A DNA stretch of 47,867 bases from Nitrosomonas sp. (lineage in GTDB: Bacteria > Pseudomonadota > Gammaproteobacteria > Burkholderiales > Nitrosomonadaceae): the NCBI RefSeq assembly GCF_019752415.1, contig NZ_JAIEME010000037.1, positions 1 through 47,867 on the forward strand, written 5' to 3'. Under the pieces are notes generated by a model. It searched no databases, was not told the DNA's origin, and saw nothing but the letters and a program-made list of their open reading frames with translations. The position numbers were made by a program, and so were the translations under genes. Shown one piece after another: positions 28,130-40,022 of this stretch. The stretch's first letter is position 1. Each line of letters begins with the position of its first letter.

Positions 28130-29008
28130 CTACTTTAACAAAGATATGGGTGCAGGCACACGCATCAGCTGTGTACAAAGATTGACAAGCTTATCGCGCA
28201 TTTGTCTTCGATCCACAATCATATCAATCGCGCCATGCTGCAATAAGAATTCAGCTCGCTGAAAGCCTTCGGGAAGTGTTTGACGCACCGTCTGCTCAAT
28301 AACGCGAGGACCAGCAAACCCGATAAGTGCACCGGGCTCTGCAATGACTACATCACCAATAAAGGCGAAGCTTGCTGAAACACCCCCCATGGTCGGATCT
28401 GTCAATACGGAGATAAAAGGTAATTTGTTATGGCTTAACCGAGTTAGGGCAGCGGTTGTTTTAGCCATCTGCATGAGTGAAAACAAACCTTCCTGCATAC
28501 GTGCGCCGCCACTGGCACTAAAACATATAAATGGCAAATGCTGATTAATGCAGGTTTTAACACCACGTACAAAACGCTCACCGACAACAGAGCCCATCGA
28601 ACCGCCCATGAAACCAAATTCAAATACTGCGACGACTACCGGGACAGTCTTGATGGTTCCTTGCATTACAACCAAAGAATCATCTTCATCAGTATTCTCC
28701 TTTGCTTGCGCTAATCGATCTACATAGCGTTTACTGTCTTTAAATTTAAGCGCGTCAGTTGCAATTACCTCAGCACCAATCTCATTCCGCCCATCAGGAT
28801 CAAGCAACAAATCAAGACGATTTCTTGCTGAAATACGATTATGATAATCGCATTTAGGACAAACATTCAGATTCTTAACCAAATCTGTGTAATATAAAAC
28901 GGCTTCACAGGTGCTACATTTACTCCACAAGCCTTCTGGAACAATTTTCTTTTCGCCGGTTTCTTTTCTTTTAATTTTTGGTGGAATAATATTCTGAAAC
29001 CAACTCAT
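28130..29008 (-). CDS. accD: Acetyl-CoA carboxylase carboxyltransferase subunit beta
   Basis: 292 residues. Zinc ribbon with C31, C34, C50 and C53, then the crotonase-like core with [25 protein letters not shown] and [13 protein letters not shown]. With AccA (not in this window) it transfers the carboxyl group from biotin to acetyl-CoA, the entry to fatty acid synthesis. In the trpA-accD-folC arrangement common to proteobacteria. Confidence 0.96.
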   Translation of the reverse strand: MSWFQNIIPPKIKRKETGEKKIVPEGLWSKCSTCEAVLYYTDLVKNLNVCPKCDYHNRISARNRLDLLLDPDGRNEIGAEVIATDALKFKDSKRYVDRLAQAKENTDEDDSLVVMQGTIKTVPVVVAVFEFGFMGGSMGSVVGERFVRGVKTCINQHLPFICFSASGGARMQEGLFSLMQMAKTTAALTRLSHNKLPFISVLTDPTMGGVSASFAFIGDVVIAEPGALIGFAGPRVIEQTVRQTLPEGFQRAEFLLQHGAIDMIVDRRQMRDKLVNLCTQLMRVPAPISLLK

Positions 29009-29044
29009 GAGTATCGTTTCCTAAACTGTAGATTGAATATTGTT

Positions 29045-29908
29045 TTAATTTTCATCGATGGCCTTGCGTAACGTATTTAACAAATTTCCTACATTATGTA
29101 GTAGCTCCTCGCCATTTGATTTCTCAATTTCTTCTATAATTCGGCTACCAACTACCACAGCGTCCGCCAAACCGGCCACTGCTTTAGCCGTTACTCCATC
29201 ACGAATACCAAACCCAACGCCAATCGGTAGCGAAATATACTGGCGCAGTTGCTTCAACATCACACTCACATCCTGAAGATCAAGGTGTGATGCGCCGGTT
29301 ACACCCTTTAACGAAACATAATAAATATAGCCTTTCGCCATTTTTGCTACTTGTTCAATACGTTCCTGAGGTGTTGTGGGAGATAGCAAGAAGATTGCAT
29401 CAATTCCGTGCTGATCCAAGCATTGCACCCACTCACCGGATTCTTCTGGCGGATAATCAACGATTAGAATACCATCGATACCACACGTACTTGCTTTGAC
29501 TGCAAACAATTCATAACCCAATGCTTCAATAGGATTTGCATATCCCATCAAAACAACGGGTGTATCCGTATCCGTTTTTCTGAATTCGGCCACCATATCC
29601 AGAACACCATTTAGACTCACATGATGTTTTAAAGCACGCTCCGAAGATCTCTGTATCGTAGGTCCATCAGCCATCGGATCTGAAAAGGGTATGCCTAACT
29701 CTATGATGTCAGCACCTGATTGAACGAGCTGGTGCATTAACTGTACCGTGATTTCCGGACTGGGATCGCCAGCCGTGATAAAGGGAATTAAAGCTTTTCG
29801 ATTTTGTTTTATTAATGCAGCAAATGTTTTCGCAATACGATTTATTTTTTTAGTATCCTCTTGTCCACTAAAAAAATTCATTAAATTCTTAAAACTATCT
29901 AGGCTCAT
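29045..29908 (-). CDS. trpA: Tryptophan synthase alpha chain
   Basis: 287 residues. The catalytic acids are E70 and D81 in IELGIPFSDPMADGPTIQ; both are offset by 21 from E. coli E49 and D60, so this protein has an N-terminal extension of about 21 residues (MSLDSFKNLMNFFSGQEDTK) before the usual RIAKTFAAL start. No better start codon is found inside the extension. Converts indole-glycerol phosphate to indole and passes it to TrpB. 64 bases after trpB. Confidence 0.95.
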   Translation of the reverse strand: MSLDSFKNLMNFFSGQEDTKKINRIAKTFAALIKQNRKALIPFITAGDPSPEITVQLMHQLVQSGADIIELGIPFSDPMADGPTIQRSSERALKHHVSLNGVLDMVAEFRKTDTDTPVVLMGYANPIEALGYELFAVKASTCGIDGILIVDYPPEESGEWVQCLDQHGIDAIFLLSPTTPQERIEQVAKMAKGYIYYVSLKGVTGASHLDLQDVSVMLKQLRQYISLPIGVGFGIRDGVTAKAVAGLADAVVVGSRIIEEIEKSNGEELLHNVGNLLNTLRKAIDEN

Positions 29909-29972
29909 CGGCTCAATCCGCTCTCAATTCTTTTCTGAAAAATACACATGCACAACACTGATTATTGAAATG

Positions 29973-31172
29973 CTAAAGCGTTAACCCGGACATTTGCGCA
30001 ACAGTCGCCATATCCTTGTCACCGCGACCGGATAAATTAACCAACAGCAATTTGTCTTTCGGCAATGTAGGCGCATATTTAGCAGCATAAGCCAGAGCAT
30101 GGCTTGATTCCAACGCTGGCATTATGCCTTCATAACGACAGAGCGTATGAAATGCTTCAAGTGCTTCATCATCGGTAATTGCAACATATTCTGCACGCCC
30201 GCAATCTTTCAGCCAAGCATGTTCCGGCCCAACGCCGGGGTAATCAAGACCTGCTGATATAGAATGTGTCTCAATAATCTGACCGTTTTCATCCTGGATG
30301 AGATAGGTACGGTTTCCATGTAACACTCCTGGCCTACCCGTTGATAAGGTCGCTGCATGCTGGTTGGTATCAATACCTTTTCCCGCTGCTTCTACACCAA
30401 CCAACCGGACATTCACATCATCAATATACGGATAGAATAACCCGATTGCATTTGATCCCCCACCGACACAAGCAATGAGCGCATCCGGTTGCCTATTGAA
30501 ATCCTCTTGCATCTGAACCTTGGCCTCTGTTCCTATAATCGCCTGAAAATCTCTGACCATCATCGGATAGGGGTGCGGTCCGGCGACTGTGCCAATGATA
30601 TAAAAAGTGTCCTCCACATTAGTAACCCAGTCACGCATGGCCTCATTTAACGCATCTTTTAATGTTCGAGATCCCGACTCTACCGGCACCACTGTTGCAC
30701 CCAAGAGTTTCATGCGATAGACATTGGTTGCTTGCCGCCTAACATCTTCAGAACCCATATAAACAACGCATTCCATCCCATAACGCGCAGCCACTGTCGC
30801 ACTGGCCACACCATGCTGACCGGCACCTGTTTCAGCAATGACGCGTTTCTTTCCCATGCGCCGGGCAAGCAATGCTTGTCCGATTGTATTGTTGATTTTA
30901 TGTGCACCGGTATGATTCAAATCTTCACGTTTCAACAGTATTTGCGCACCGCCCAAATGCTCAGACCATCTTTTCGCATGATAGATTGGACTGGGGCGCC
31001 CTACATAATGTTTTAACTCATAGGCAAACTCTGCCTGAAAATCCGGATCATCACGATAAAATTCATACTGCTTGCGTAAATCCTCCAGTGCCGAAATTAA
31101 TGTTTCAGCAACAAATATGCCTCCGTAAGGTCCAAAGTGACCATTCTTATTGGGGAGATCGTAAGCACTCAA
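29973..31172 (-). CDS. trpB: Tryptophan synthase beta chain
   Basis: 399 residues. PLP lysine K92 in [14 protein letters not shown] and the phosphate-binding GGGSNAIG loop are present; the monovalent-cation and COMM regions look complete. Joins indole and serine to tryptophan with TrpA. Its ATG overlaps the end of trpF by four bases (31169-31172), so the two are translationally coupled. Confidence 0.97.
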   Translation of the reverse strand: MSAYDLPNKNGHFGPYGGIFVAETLISALEDLRKQYEFYRDDPDFQAEFAYELKHYVGRPSPIYHAKRWSEHLGGAQILLKREDLNHTGAHKINNTIGQALLARRMGKKRVIAETGAGQHGVASATVAARYGMECVVYMGSEDVRRQATNVYRMKLLGATVVPVESGSRTLKDALNEAMRDWVTNVEDTFYIIGTVAGPHPYPMMVRDFQAIIGTEAKVQMQEDFNRQPDALIACVGGGSNAIGLFYPYIDDVNVRLVGVEAAGKGIDTNQHAATLSTGRPGVLHGNRTYLIQDENGQIIETHSISAGLDYPGVGPEHAWLKDCGRAEYVAITDDEALEAFHTLCRYEGIMPALESSHALAYAAKYAPTLPKDKLLLVNLSGRGDKDMATVAQMSGLTL

Positions 31173-31786
31173 AATTGTTTAACTCCTTGCATGAAAGCAA
31201 AAATTTTTTTCTTATCTTTAATACCCTTTGAAGCTTCCACGCCACTTGAAACATCAACCGCCCACGGTTGAGTTTGCTGAATAGCCATTGTCACATTATC
31301 TGAATTTAAACCACCAGAAAGAATAAGTGGCAATGGAAGATATTGCGGAATAAGCTGCCAATTAAAAGTATGTCCGGTACCACCAGGCATATCTGCAGCA
31401 TAAGTGTCCAGCAATAAAGCTTTTGCAGTCCTATATCTTTCAGCGTATTGTAGCAAATCCGTGTCTTGTCTGACTCTAATCGCCTTAATATAAGGCAGAG
31501 AAAATTGATTACAAAACTCCGGTGTTTCATCACCATGAAATTGGAGCAGATTTAATTTAGCAACTCTGCTGGTTTCTTCAACCCATGCGGCATCGGGATC
31601 AACATAAACACCAACGGCACAAACAAAAGGCGGTATATCTGTAGCAATCCGGCGTGCCGAATCCGGATCAATATAACGTGTGCTTTGCTGCCAGAAAACA
31701 AAACCAATTGCGTCGACACCTAATTGAACTGCTGCTTGCGCATCTTCACAGCGGGTGATCCCACATACTTTTACACGGACTGACAT
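31169..31786 (-). CDS. trpF: Phosphoribosylanthranilate isomerase
   Basis: 205 residues, a small TIM barrel. KVCGITR (5-11) carries the catalytic Cys at residue 8, and [20 protein letters not shown] carries the catalytic Asp near 126 and the phosphate-binding region; [10 protein letters not shown] binds the second phosphate end. Third reaction of tryptophan synthesis. 25 bases after truA. Confidence 0.95.
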   Translation of the reverse strand: MSVRVKVCGITRCEDAQAAVQLGVDAIGFVFWQQSTRYIDPDSARRIATDIPPFVCAVGVYVDPDAAWVEETSRVAKLNLLQFHGDETPEFCNQFSLPYIKAIRVRQDTDLLQYAERYRTAKALLLDTYAADMPGGTGHTFNWQLIPQYLPLPLILSGGLNSDNVTMAIQQTQPWAVDVSSGVEASKGIKDKKKIFAFMQGVKQF

Positions 31787-31811
31787 AATATCAATAAACT
31801 TTCTTGGGTCC

Positions 31812-32609
31812 TTAATTTCGCATGAATAGCCCTGGAATAATTGGCACTCCAGCTAATTCCGGCATGCGCCAGCCGTAGTCATATTTTACACCCGCCAAGT
31901 ATAGTCCTGCAGGAGAAAAAGTTGAGGCCGCGTATATCCGATTACGACTTACCAGCAATTCATACATCCATTCAGCAGAATACTTTCCTTTACCGATATA
32001 TACAAGGCAACCGATAATATTTCTCACCATGTGCTGCAGGAATGCATTTGCTCGCAAATCAAAAATCAATAAATTTCCCTGACGGGAGATATTCAATCGT
32101 GTCATTGTTCTAATAGGGGATTTTGCCTGACACTCGGCCGATCTAAACGAGGAAAAGTCATGTTCACCGACTAAGATATTACCTGCAGTTTGCATTTTCT
32201 CCAAAGCAAGCGGCTGATGATACCATCCGACTTTTTTATCATGAACGCCCGGTCGAACTGGGTGATTCAATAGTAAGTAAATGTAACGTCGCTCTATTGC
32301 ACTGTATCTTGAATGAAACTCATCTGATACTTCGGTTGCCCACAGTATCGCTATGTCCCCTGGCAATAGCGCATTCACACCACGTATCCATGCACTGATA
32401 GGCCGTTGCGCAAGCGTATCAAAATGCACCACTTGATAAAGTGCATGAACTCCCGCATCGGTACGTCCAGCTGCAATGACGCGAATTGCTTCTTTTGCTA
32501 TCTGAGACAAGGCTGTTTCAAGCACATCCTGAATCGAACAACCTGCCGGTTGACTCTGCCATCCGCAATACCGGCTGCCGTCATATTCTAAGATTAGCAC
32601 TATCCGCAC
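31812..32609 (-). CDS. truA: tRNA pseudouridine synthase A
   Basis: 265 residues. The catalytic aspartate is D51 in AAGRTDAGVHALYQVVHFDT; YDGSRYCGWQSQP and FLQHMVRNIIG are further TruA blocks. Modifies U38-U40 in the anticodon arm. Lies between fimV and trpF, the standard proteobacterial order. Confidence 0.95.
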   Translation of the reverse strand: MRIVLILEYDGSRYCGWQSQPAGCSIQDVLETALSQIAKEAIRVIAAGRTDAGVHALYQVVHFDTLAQRPISAWIRGVNALLPGDIAILWATEVSDEFHSRYSAIERRYIYLLLNHPVRPGVHDKKVGWYHQPLALEKMQTAGNILVGEHDFSSFRSAECQAKSPIRTMTRLNISRQGNLLIFDLRANAFLQHMVRNIIGCLVYIGKGKYSAEWMYELLVSRNRIYAASTFSPAGLYLAGVKYDYGWRMPELAGVPIIPGLFMRN

Positions 32610-32676
32610 GAAGAAAAACCCGCCATTCCAAATTGACCAATGTCCAATCTTGCAATGTAACCAATAGATATCGTTA

Positions 32677-32816
32677 AAAGGCCTTTGAAAAACGACTCGA
32701 GGAAGCCGATGCTAGGCAAAACCAGGCGAAAAAGCGCAGTGTATTTATGATGAATGACCATTTTGAGCTTGTTAATAACACCGGCAGCGGCAATGCAAAT
32801 AGTTTCTTAGCGCTTG
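32677..32816. repeat. Candidate intergenic repeat between fimV and truA
   Basis: Begins with the perfect palindrome AAAGGCCTTT (32677-32686) and ends at GTTAAAGGC-like sequence at the fimV stop, giving partly matching GTTAAA(A)GGC ends. No ORF with coding character is seen. The CGAAAAAGCGCAGT and GCCGATGCTAGGC stretches resemble dispersed sequences I associate with Nitrosomonas intergenic regions, from memory only. Confidence 0.25.
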
Positions 32817-35363
32817 TTAAAGGCTTTTCAGCATTTTCTTCGCAGCTTTCTGTTGTTTTGTATCACCGTCGCGTATTATTTCTTCAAGCATTTCTTTGGC
32901 ACCTTCTTTATCATCCATTTCAAGATAAGCTTTTGCCAAATCGAGTTTGGTTTCAATTTCCTGCCATTCCTCACCCGTATCATTTAAATCCGCTTTTTCA
33001 ACTTTCTCGTCCACCGGATTGGTATCTTCAAGATCCAAATTAATATCGGCCAATTCCAACTCGGGCATCTTAGACAATGGCTCTGATTCCGCCGTATCCG
33101 GTGCAATCTCCTGAGATTGATCAACTTCCACAGGTTTAACCGTTAAGCCGGGTTTTTCTGCATCACTATCAAAAGAACTAAACTCATCATTAATTCTGGG
33201 AACTTCAATTTCACTTACAGATTCTTCTTCCGTCAAATCAATTTCTGAATCAGTAAGATCAATATCCATCCCCTCAATATTCTTCTCTACAGCTTTATCA
33301 TTGGAATTTACAGCATCTAAAGGCTGCTCTGTTTCATCAAAATTAATATCCAATGCATAATCGGAAACATTGGCTTCTTCCAAACTCTCCGAATCATCCG
33401 GGAATTCAGTGCCTTCTTCCACAGAGCTTTCTGTTGAAAAAATTTCATTTGAAGCTAAATTCTTTTTGTCTTTATCGATTTCATCGCTCAAATCAAAATC
33501 TATTTCATTGGCAGATTCAGCGGAACCGCGCGTCTGTGAAGAATCGGTGAATTGGCTATAATCTTCCTCAAAATCTTCTTTTAGATCTACTTCAGCATCC
33601 TGTTGTGAATTATCTGGCAACAACTCATCTTCAAACCGAGACTCAGAAATAGATGCTATGTTTGAGTCAGATTTCTCGACATGCTCATCTTCTTCGTAAG
33701 AAATATCTTCTTTATCAAAGACCTCAACCTGCTCTTCTGTTTCAGGATAAGCATTGATGTTCTCATAAGTTAAATCATCCTCCACTTCCCCTGATACAAA
33801 TTGCTTTGTATCAGCCGGAGACACTGCAGTCTGAGCAGTTGCCATTGATGCCATCCTCGATCGCATCGAGGAAGAAAAGTCTTCTTTCGTTGTATCATTC
33901 TCTTCCAAATCTTCTTTTAACTGATCTCGACGCCGCTTAAGAATCAACAAAGTGAGTAACGATACCAAAGTCAAGGCAGCACCAATATATTCAATATAGT
34001 CGAATAATTGATCGGTCAATGATCGTTCCGTGGTTTCAGGTGATTGCGATGGATTAATTGTTGTATTCTGTATAGATTCAGTGGCGGGTTGAATTACCGG
34101 AGTTTCTTGCACCTGCGGAGAGTCCATACCCAGCATTGGATCTTTTTCAGTTAACGCGTTAACCGTCACTGGTGGACGCACCTCTGGTTGTCTTGTAACA
34201 GACTCCGCTTTAATTTGTGCTTGAGCTAAAACAGAATCCTTCAATTCCAATAATTGCTTCATATTTTCAATGCTTTTTTCCAGCATCGCCACACGCTGAT
34301 TGGCTTCCTGCAAAGCAAGATTGCGTGCGATAGCATCTTCTTCCATCATCCGGAGACGATCTACTAACGTAGATTCAGCAATCTGATCATCTTTATCAAG
34401 CAATTGAGCGCCACTTGATAGTTTCAAAACTTCTTTAGGGGTCCCAGATGCTGCCATAGATTTTCTATCAATACTGGTCGCGATTTGACCTTGATCCGAC
34501 TGACTTATTGTGTGAGATGCTGGTGATTCTCTGCTGATCGTCGCCAATTTTCCTTGATAATTACGCCAATCCCCAATCTGTGTCCTGATTTCAGCCTTTG
34601 CTGCTGATGTATCAATGGCTGATATCTCACTTTTCTCGGGTATCTTTAGAACGACACCAGCTCTGAGCAAATTCATATTGTCAGCAATGAAGGCGTCACG
34701 ATTCGCGCGATAAAGTGCCACAAGCATCTGATTAAGATCAACCCCCGCCGGTAAAACCTGACGGGCAATTGAAGATAAAGTATCTCCCCGGTTCACCGGC
34801 CCATATGTTTTCTTCGTTTGACTAGAGGAACCATTGTTCGATTTAGATGAGCTTGCCGCTTGCTTATTTTTTTTGATATCAGAAGATCCCCCAGCATCTA
34901 GTCTTGTTGCTGTTATCATCGGGGCAGTATTGCTATTCGCCGCAGCAAGATTCTGTGTATTTGCTTCAATCGGATCAAGCAAAACGGTATATTCACGCAA
35001 TATACGCCCTGAAGCCCAATTCAGCTCCATCAATATCATTAAGAAGGGATCATTAACAGCTTGTGGCGAAGTCAGCTTGATATAGGGAATGCCATTGATT
35101 CTTGACTCTATCGAAGCTTTTACAGACGACAGGATAGACTCATAGCTAATACCAGCTTGCGTATATGCCTCTCGCGTTGCGATACTGGCTTTTAGAGATT
35201 GCACTTCATCACTGCTGGTGGTTACGATATCAATTTCAGCATTCAGGGGTTGTCCCAATGCTGAATTGAGTGTTAATTTACCGAGTCCAGCCGCCTGAAT
35301 AACAGCGCATGGCAACATCAGAATGATTACAAACAAGCTTACTCTAAAAGATGTTTTATACAC
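32817..35363 (-). CDS. fimV: FimV/HubP-type polar landmark protein
   Basis: 848 residues. Signal peptide (1-24), FimV N-terminal domain (GKLTLNSALGQPLNAEIDIV), a LysM domain (about 187-245: YGPVNRGDTLSSIARQVL), a coiled coil (about 330-380), one membrane helix (about 448-470), a long acidic Glu/Asp/Ser region, and the conserved FimV C-terminal TPR-like domain ending EEIIRDGDTKQQKAAKKMLKSL. The family binds peptidoglycan through LysM and organises type IV pili, chemoreceptors or flagella at the pole. Sits between asd and truA as in Pseudomonas. Confidence 0.93.
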   Translation of the reverse strand: MYKTSFRVSLFVIILMLPCAVIQAAGLGKLTLNSALGQPLNAEIDIVTTSSDEVQSLKASIATREAYTQAGISYESILSSVKASIESRINGIPYIKLTSPQAVNDPFLMILMELNWASGRILREYTVLLDPIEANTQNLAAANSNTAPMITATRLDAGGSSDIKKNKQAASSSKSNNGSSSQTKKTYGPVNRGDTLSSIARQVLPAGVDLNQMLVALYRANRDAFIADNMNLLRAGVVLKIPEKSEISAIDTSAAKAEIRTQIGDWRNYQGKLATISRESPASHTISQSDQGQIATSIDRKSMAASGTPKEVLKLSSGAQLLDKDDQIAESTLVDRLRMMEEDAIARNLALQEANQRVAMLEKSIENMKQLLELKDSVLAQAQIKAESVTRQPEVRPPVTVNALTEKDPMLGMDSPQVQETPVIQPATESIQNTTINPSQSPETTERSLTDQLFDYIEYIGAALTLVSLLTLLILKRRRDQLKEDLEENDTTKEDFSSSMRSRMASMATAQTAVSPADTKQFVSGEVEDDLTYENINAYPETEEQVEVFDKEDISYEEDEHVEKSDSNIASISESRFEDELLPDNSQQDAEVDLKEDFEEDYSQFTDSSQTRGSAESANEIDFDLSDEIDKDKKNLASNEIFSTESSVEEGTEFPDDSESLEEANVSDYALDINFDETEQPLDAVNSNDKAVEKNIEGMDIDLTDSEIDLTEEESVSEIEVPRINDEFSSFDSDAEKPGLTVKPVEVDQSQEIAPDTAESEPLSKMPELELADINLDLEDTNPVDEKVEKADLNDTGEEWQEIETKLDLAKAYLEMDDKEGAKEMLEEIIRDGDTKQQKAAKKMLKSL

Positions 35364-35521
35364 CGAAGTACCCTCTCTGGTTTTGTGAAAATAAATATCG
35401 AAAGGCTAGCATTGTAGCGTAATCACGCAAGCTGCGATTATGCTTTAAATTACAGACTAATTCATATTAAACAAACCAATCATCAGCTAAAATCTTTAAG
35501 TGAACGAGTCAGTGAACACAC

Positions 35522-36634
35522 TTAATGCTCAATCAGTATACGCAACATTCTCCGTAGCGGCTCTGCAGCACCCCAGAGCAATTGATCACCTACTGTAAAA
35601 ACAGACAAATATTCTCCACCCATCGCCAGTTTCCGCATACGTCCTACAGGTATCGATAGAGATCCTGTTACTGCTGTGGGTGTTAATCTTGAGGTCGTTG
35701 CTGCTCTTTCATTGGGAACAATCTGCACCCAATCATTCGAGCCAGCTATAATTTCTTCAATTTCATCTAATGGCACATCTTGTTTTAATTTGATCGTCAA
35801 AGCCTGACTATGGCATCGCATCGCACCGACACGCACGCAGATACCATCAACAGGAATTTGCCGGTTACTGCTGCCGAGAATTTTATTGGTCTCTGCTTGA
35901 CCTTTCCATTCTTCACGACTCTGTCCATTAGCTACTTCTTTATCAATCCAAGGAATCAAACTACCTGCCAATGGCACACCAAAATTTTCTGTCGGAAATT
36001 TATTATTACGTAAAGTACCTGCAACTTCCCGATCTATATCGAGAATATTTGAAGCAGGATCATCCAGTAAATCTTTTGCCACCCTATGCGCTTCACCCAT
36101 TTGCTGGAGTAATTCCCGCATGTTTTTGGCCCCCGCACCTGATGCCGCCTGATAAGTCATGGCGCTCATCCATTCCACCAACCCTTTATCAAAAAGACCA
36201 CCAACAGCCATTAACATCAAGCTTACCGTACAATTACCACCAATATAGTTTCTCACGCCATTGTGCAATGCTTGTTTGATCACAGGCATATTAACCGGAT
36301 CCAATATGATGACCGCATCATCTTCCATGCGCAATGCAGATGCCGCATCTATCCAATAGCCTTGCCACCCGGATTGACGCAACTGCTTGACAATTTGATT
36401 AGTATAATCACCACCCTGACAGGAAATAATGACATCCATTGCACTGAGCTGATTGATATCAAAGGCATCTTTTAAGAATGGAATTTCCTTGCCAATTTCA
36501 GGACCCGCACCACCTTTTTGTGATGTTGTAAAAAAAACAGGATCTATCAGCGAAAAATCTTCCTCTTCTCGCATTCTCTGCATTAGTACGGAGCCGACCA
36601 TGCCTCGCCAGCCAACAAAACCAACTTGTTTCAT
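35522..36634 (-). CDS. asd: Aspartate-semialdehyde dehydrogenase
   Basis: 370 residues. NADP-binding [11 protein letters not shown] (7-17) and active-site cysteine C135 in [13 protein letters not shown]. Makes aspartate semialdehyde for Lys, Thr, Met and diaminopimelate. The 160-base gaps on either side suggest it may have its own promoter within the cluster. Confidence 0.96.
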   Translation of the reverse strand: MKQVGFVGWRGMVGSVLMQRMREEEDFSLIDPVFFTTSQKGGAGPEIGKEIPFLKDAFDINQLSAMDVIISCQGGDYTNQIVKQLRQSGWQGYWIDAASALRMEDDAVIILDPVNMPVIKQALHNGVRNYIGGNCTVSLMLMAVGGLFDKGLVEWMSAMTYQAASGAGAKNMRELLQQMGEAHRVAKDLLDDPASNILDIDREVAGTLRNNKFPTENFGVPLAGSLIPWIDKEVANGQSREEWKGQAETNKILGSSNRQIPVDGICVRVGAMRCHSQALTIKLKQDVPLDEIEEIIAGSNDWVQIVPNERAATTSRLTPTAVTGSLSIPVGRMRKLAMGGEYLSVFTVGDQLLWGAAEPLRRMLRILIEH

Positions 36635-36795
36635 TGCTTATCTCTTATCCTAAAATTGACAATCGGTTAACTATTAAAAACATTTTTGTAAATATTAGCT
36701 TACTTTATAAATGTATAACAAATGATTTAATGCACTAATTCCACCTTAATTCAATCCACCCTTAAATAAAATTTACCGTTTAGAATCATTTCAAT

Positions 36796-37857
36796 TCACA
36801 GAAATGACAGAACGGCATCGCCCATTGCATGCGTACCAACAGATTTCATACCCGGCTCATCTATATCTTTTGTTCTGAAGCCCAACGCCAATACTTTCTT
36901 AATCGCGTCTTCTATTCGAAGCGCAGCTTCCTCCTGATTAAACGTATAGCGCAACATCATGGCAACTGAAAGTATGGTTGCAAGCGGATTAGCTAGATCC
37001 TTCCCGGCAAGATCAGGTGCCGAACCATGAATCGGCTCGTACAAACCCTTATTATTTTCATCCAGAGAAGCAGAAGGCAGCATTCCAATCGAACCCGTCA
37101 ACATCGAAGCTTCGTCGGACAATATATCGCCAAACATGTTCCCGGTTACAATCACATCAAACTGTTTGGGATTACGAACCAATTGCATGGCAGCATTATC
37201 GACCAGCATATGCGAAAGCGTCACTTGCGGGTATTCTTTGGATACTTCAATAACAACATCGCGCCATAATTGCGTACATTCCAGCACATTCATTTTATCG
37301 ACGGAGCATAACTTACCCTGCCGTTTACTGGCTGCCCGAAAAGCCACATGCGCAATGCGCCGGATTTCTGCTTCACTGTAGATCATCGTGTTGAATCCGA
37401 CACGTTGCCCGTCACGCCTTTCAATACCGCGCGGTTCACCAAAATAAATATCGCCAGTCAGTTCGCGCACGATCATGATATCGAGTCCGGCAACTACGTC
37501 ATATTTCAAGCTGGAAGCATTAGCCAGTTCCGGGTAAAGTATCGCCGGCCTAAGATTAGCAAATAAGTTCAGCTCCTTACGAATAGCAAGCAAGCCGCGT
37601 TCGGGACGTTGTTGGCGCGGCAATGTATCATATTGAGGGCCGCCTACCGCACCCAGCAGAATCGCGTCTGCCTGACTCGCTAATCGATGCGTTACGTCAG
37701 GATACGGCTCTCCGCTTGCATCAACAGCACATCCCCCAATCAATCCATATTCCAACTCAATTGACAGACCATCGGATTTTAAAGCATTCAACACACGCAC
37801 GGCTTGCGCTACGATTTCCGGTCCGATACCGTCGCCCGCTAAAACAGCAATTTTCAT
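36796..37857 (-). CDS. leuB: 3-isopropylmalate dehydrogenase
   Basis: 353 residues from the second of two adjacent ATGs (37857), which gives better spacing to AGGA and the usual start [15 protein letters not shown]. The family motif with NTMIYSE and the [14 protein letters not shown] and [24 protein letters not shown] blocks bind substrate, metal and NAD. Oxidises and decarboxylates isopropylmalate. 26 bases after leuD. Confidence 0.96.
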   Translation of the reverse strand: MKIAVLAGDGIGPEIVAQAVRVLNALKSDGLSIELEYGLIGGCAVDASGEPYPDVTHRLASQADAILLGAVGGPQYDTLPRQQRPERGLLAIRKELNLFANLRPAILYPELANASSLKYDVVAGLDIMIVRELTGDIYFGEPRGIERRDGQRVGFNTMIYSEAEIRRIAHVAFRAASKRQGKLCSVDKMNVLECTQLWRDVVIEVSKEYPQVTLSHMLVDNAAMQLVRNPKQFDVIVTGNMFGDILSDEASMLTGSIGMLPSASLDENNKGLYEPIHGSAPDLAGKDLANPLATILSVAMMLRYTFNQEEAALRIEDAIKKVLALGFRTKDIDEPGMKSVGTHAMGDAVLSFL

Positions 37858-37883
37858 CATATCCTAACTTTCAGCAATGTCAT

Positions 37884-38522
37884 TCACATAAACAGCCACG
37901 GCTGCGTATCGCGCCGTTTTTGTTCAAATTGTTTGATTATTTCTGTCTGTTGCAACGTCAATCCAATTTCATCCAAGCCATTCAATAGACAATGTTTACG
38001 AAAAGTATCGCTGTCAAAGTTAAATTCCTCATTGTTTGGCGTAGTCACTGTTTGTTTCTGTAAATCTACCGTAAGGCTGTATCCTTCCGTTGATTTGACT
38101 GCTTCAAACAAACGATCCAGTACCGCCGCGTCAAGAATGATCGGTAATAAACCAATCTTGAAACAATTGTTAAAAAATATATCGGCAAAACTGGGGGCGA
38201 TGATGACACGAAAACCATAATCCTGAAGTGACCACGGCGCATGTTCGCGGCTCGATCCGCAACCAAAATTTGCTCGCGCCAATAGTATCTGCGCACCTAG
38301 ATAACGCGGTTGATTCAACACGAATTCCGGATTCGGTTGGCGCTGCGCCGGATCCATACCGGGCTCTCCATGATCCAGATAGCGCCATTCATCAAACAGG
38401 TTTTGACCAAAGCCCGAGCGTTTGATCGATTTAAGAAACTGCTTTGGAATGATCGCATCGGTATCGACATTAGCACGATCCAGAGGTGCCACCAAACCAG
38501 TAAAAGTATGAAATTTTTCCAT
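37884..38522 (-). CDS. leuD: 3-isopropylmalate dehydratase small subunit
   Basis: 212 residues, swivel domain. [12 protein letters not shown] and the [19 protein letters not shown] block are diagnostic. Forms the isomerase with LeuC. Starts eight bases after leuC, so they are co-transcribed and probably co-translated. Confidence 0.96.
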   Translation of the reverse strand: MEKFHTFTGLVAPLDRANVDTDAIIPKQFLKSIKRSGFGQNLFDEWRYLDHGEPGMDPAQRQPNPEFVLNQPRYLGAQILLARANFGCGSSREHAPWSLQDYGFRVIIAPSFADIFFNNCFKIGLLPIILDAAVLDRLFEAVKSTEGYSLTVDLQKQTVTTPNNEEFNFDSDTFRKHCLLNGLDEIGLTLQQTEIIKQFEQKRRDTQPWLFM

Positions 38523-38530
38523 TGATTAGG

Positions 38531-39946
38531 TTACTCGCTTATTTCACGCACATCGACAAAATGACCGGCAATTGCGGCCGCTGCAGCCATTGCCGGGCTA
38601 ACCAAATGTGTTCGGCCGCCGGGTCCTTGCCTGCCTTCAAAATTTCGATTTGAAGTAGAAGCGCAGCGTTCACCGGCAGTCAGCCGATCATCATTCATTG
38701 CTAGACACATGGAACAGCCGGGCTCACGCCACTCAAACCCGGCGGTGAGAAAAATCCGGTCCAGCCCTTCTTGCTCGGCTTGTTTCTTGACCAAACCCGA
38801 GCCGGGTACAACCAGCGCCAGCTTAATAGTCGATGCTATGCGTTTTCCTTTAACGATTTGTGCAGCTGCCCTCAAATCTTCAATGCGTGAATTGGTGCAA
38901 GAACCAATAAATATTTTGTCGAGGGTAATCTGCCGAATCGGTGTATTGGCAACTAGCCCCATATAATTCAACGCTTGTTGCATATCATGGCGCTTCACTT
39001 CATCAGTAACGAGAGAAGGATCCGGCACCGTGCCATCGATTGTGGTCACCATTTCAGGGGAAGTCCCCCAAGTAACCTGGGGTTTGATTTGTGCAGCATC
39101 TAAAGCGACTGTCCGGTCGAAAACCGCATCGGCATCACTTTGCAGTGTGCGCCAATACGCAACCGCCCTATCCCATAACTCACCTTTGGGTGCAAAAGGC
39201 CGTCCTTGAATGTAATTAATCGTTGTATCATCAACAGCCACCATACCAGCCCGCGCACCGGCTTCAATCGCCATATTACACAGTGTCATGCGCCCTTCCA
39301 TAGATAGCGCCCGGATGGCGCTGCCAGTAAATTCGATCGCATAACCCGTGCCCCCAGCAGTACCGATTTCGCCTATGATTGCCAAAGCGATATCTTTAGC
39401 GGTAACTCCCAACCCCAATTTGCCTTCAACAGAAATACGCATGGCTTTGGCTTTTTTCATCAATAGGCACTGTGTTGCTAATACATGTTCAACCTCTGAA
39501 GTGCCGATACCAAATGCCAAGCAACCAAAAGCACCGTGCGTACTGGTATGTGAATCGCCACAAACAACTGTCATGCCGGGCAATGTGGCGCCTTGTTCAG
39601 GGCCAATGACATGCACAATACCTTGGCGCAAATCCTGCATTTTAAATTCGGTAATCCCCAGTTCATCGCAATTCTGATCCAAGGTATCGACTTGCAAACG
39701 GGAAATGGGGTCATGTATGCCATGACTGCGATCGGTCGTTGGAACATTATGGTCTGCAACGGCCAAGATAGAATCAAGGCGCCAAGGCTTCCGTCCTGCC
39801 AGCTTCAAACTTTCGAATGCTTGCGGACTGGTCACCTCATGCACTAAATGGCGATCAATATAGATCAATGCCATACTGACCGACTCGGCCGCTTCAGTAT
39901 GAACCACATGTTGATTCCACAGCTTGTCGTATAACGTTTGCATCAT
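38531..39946 (-). CDS. leuC: 3-isopropylmalate dehydratase large subunit
   Basis: 471 residues, aconitase-type. The [4Fe-4S] ligands are in [15 protein letters not shown] and [25 protein letters not shown] and [13 protein letters not shown] match LeuC. Converts 2- to 3-isopropylmalate. First of leuCDB, 76 bases after an MFS transporter gene on the same strand. Confidence 0.97.
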   Translation of the reverse strand: MMQTLYDKLWNQHVVHTEAAESVSMALIYIDRHLVHEVTSPQAFESLKLAGRKPWRLDSILAVADHNVPTTDRSHGIHDPISRLQVDTLDQNCDELGITEFKMQDLRQGIVHVIGPEQGATLPGMTVVCGDSHTSTHGAFGCLAFGIGTSEVEHVLATQCLLMKKAKAMRISVEGKLGLGVTAKDIALAIIGEIGTAGGTGYAIEFTGSAIRALSMEGRMTLCNMAIEAGARAGMVAVDDTTINYIQGRPFAPKGELWDRAVAYWRTLQSDADAVFDRTVALDAAQIKPQVTWGTSPEMVTTIDGTVPDPSLVTDEVKRHDMQQALNYMGLVANTPIRQITLDKIFIGSCTNSRIEDLRAAAQIVKGKRIASTIKLALVVPGSGLVKKQAEQEGLDRIFLTAGFEWREPGCSMCLAMNDDRLTAGERCASTSNRNFEGRQGPGGRTHLVSPAMAAAAAIAGHFVDVREISE

Positions 39947-40022
39947 ACAAGTTTAAAATTTTTAATTAGCCTGCGATTATCCCATAAAGTTTACTGATTC
40001 AACAAACTATACGCAGCACAAT

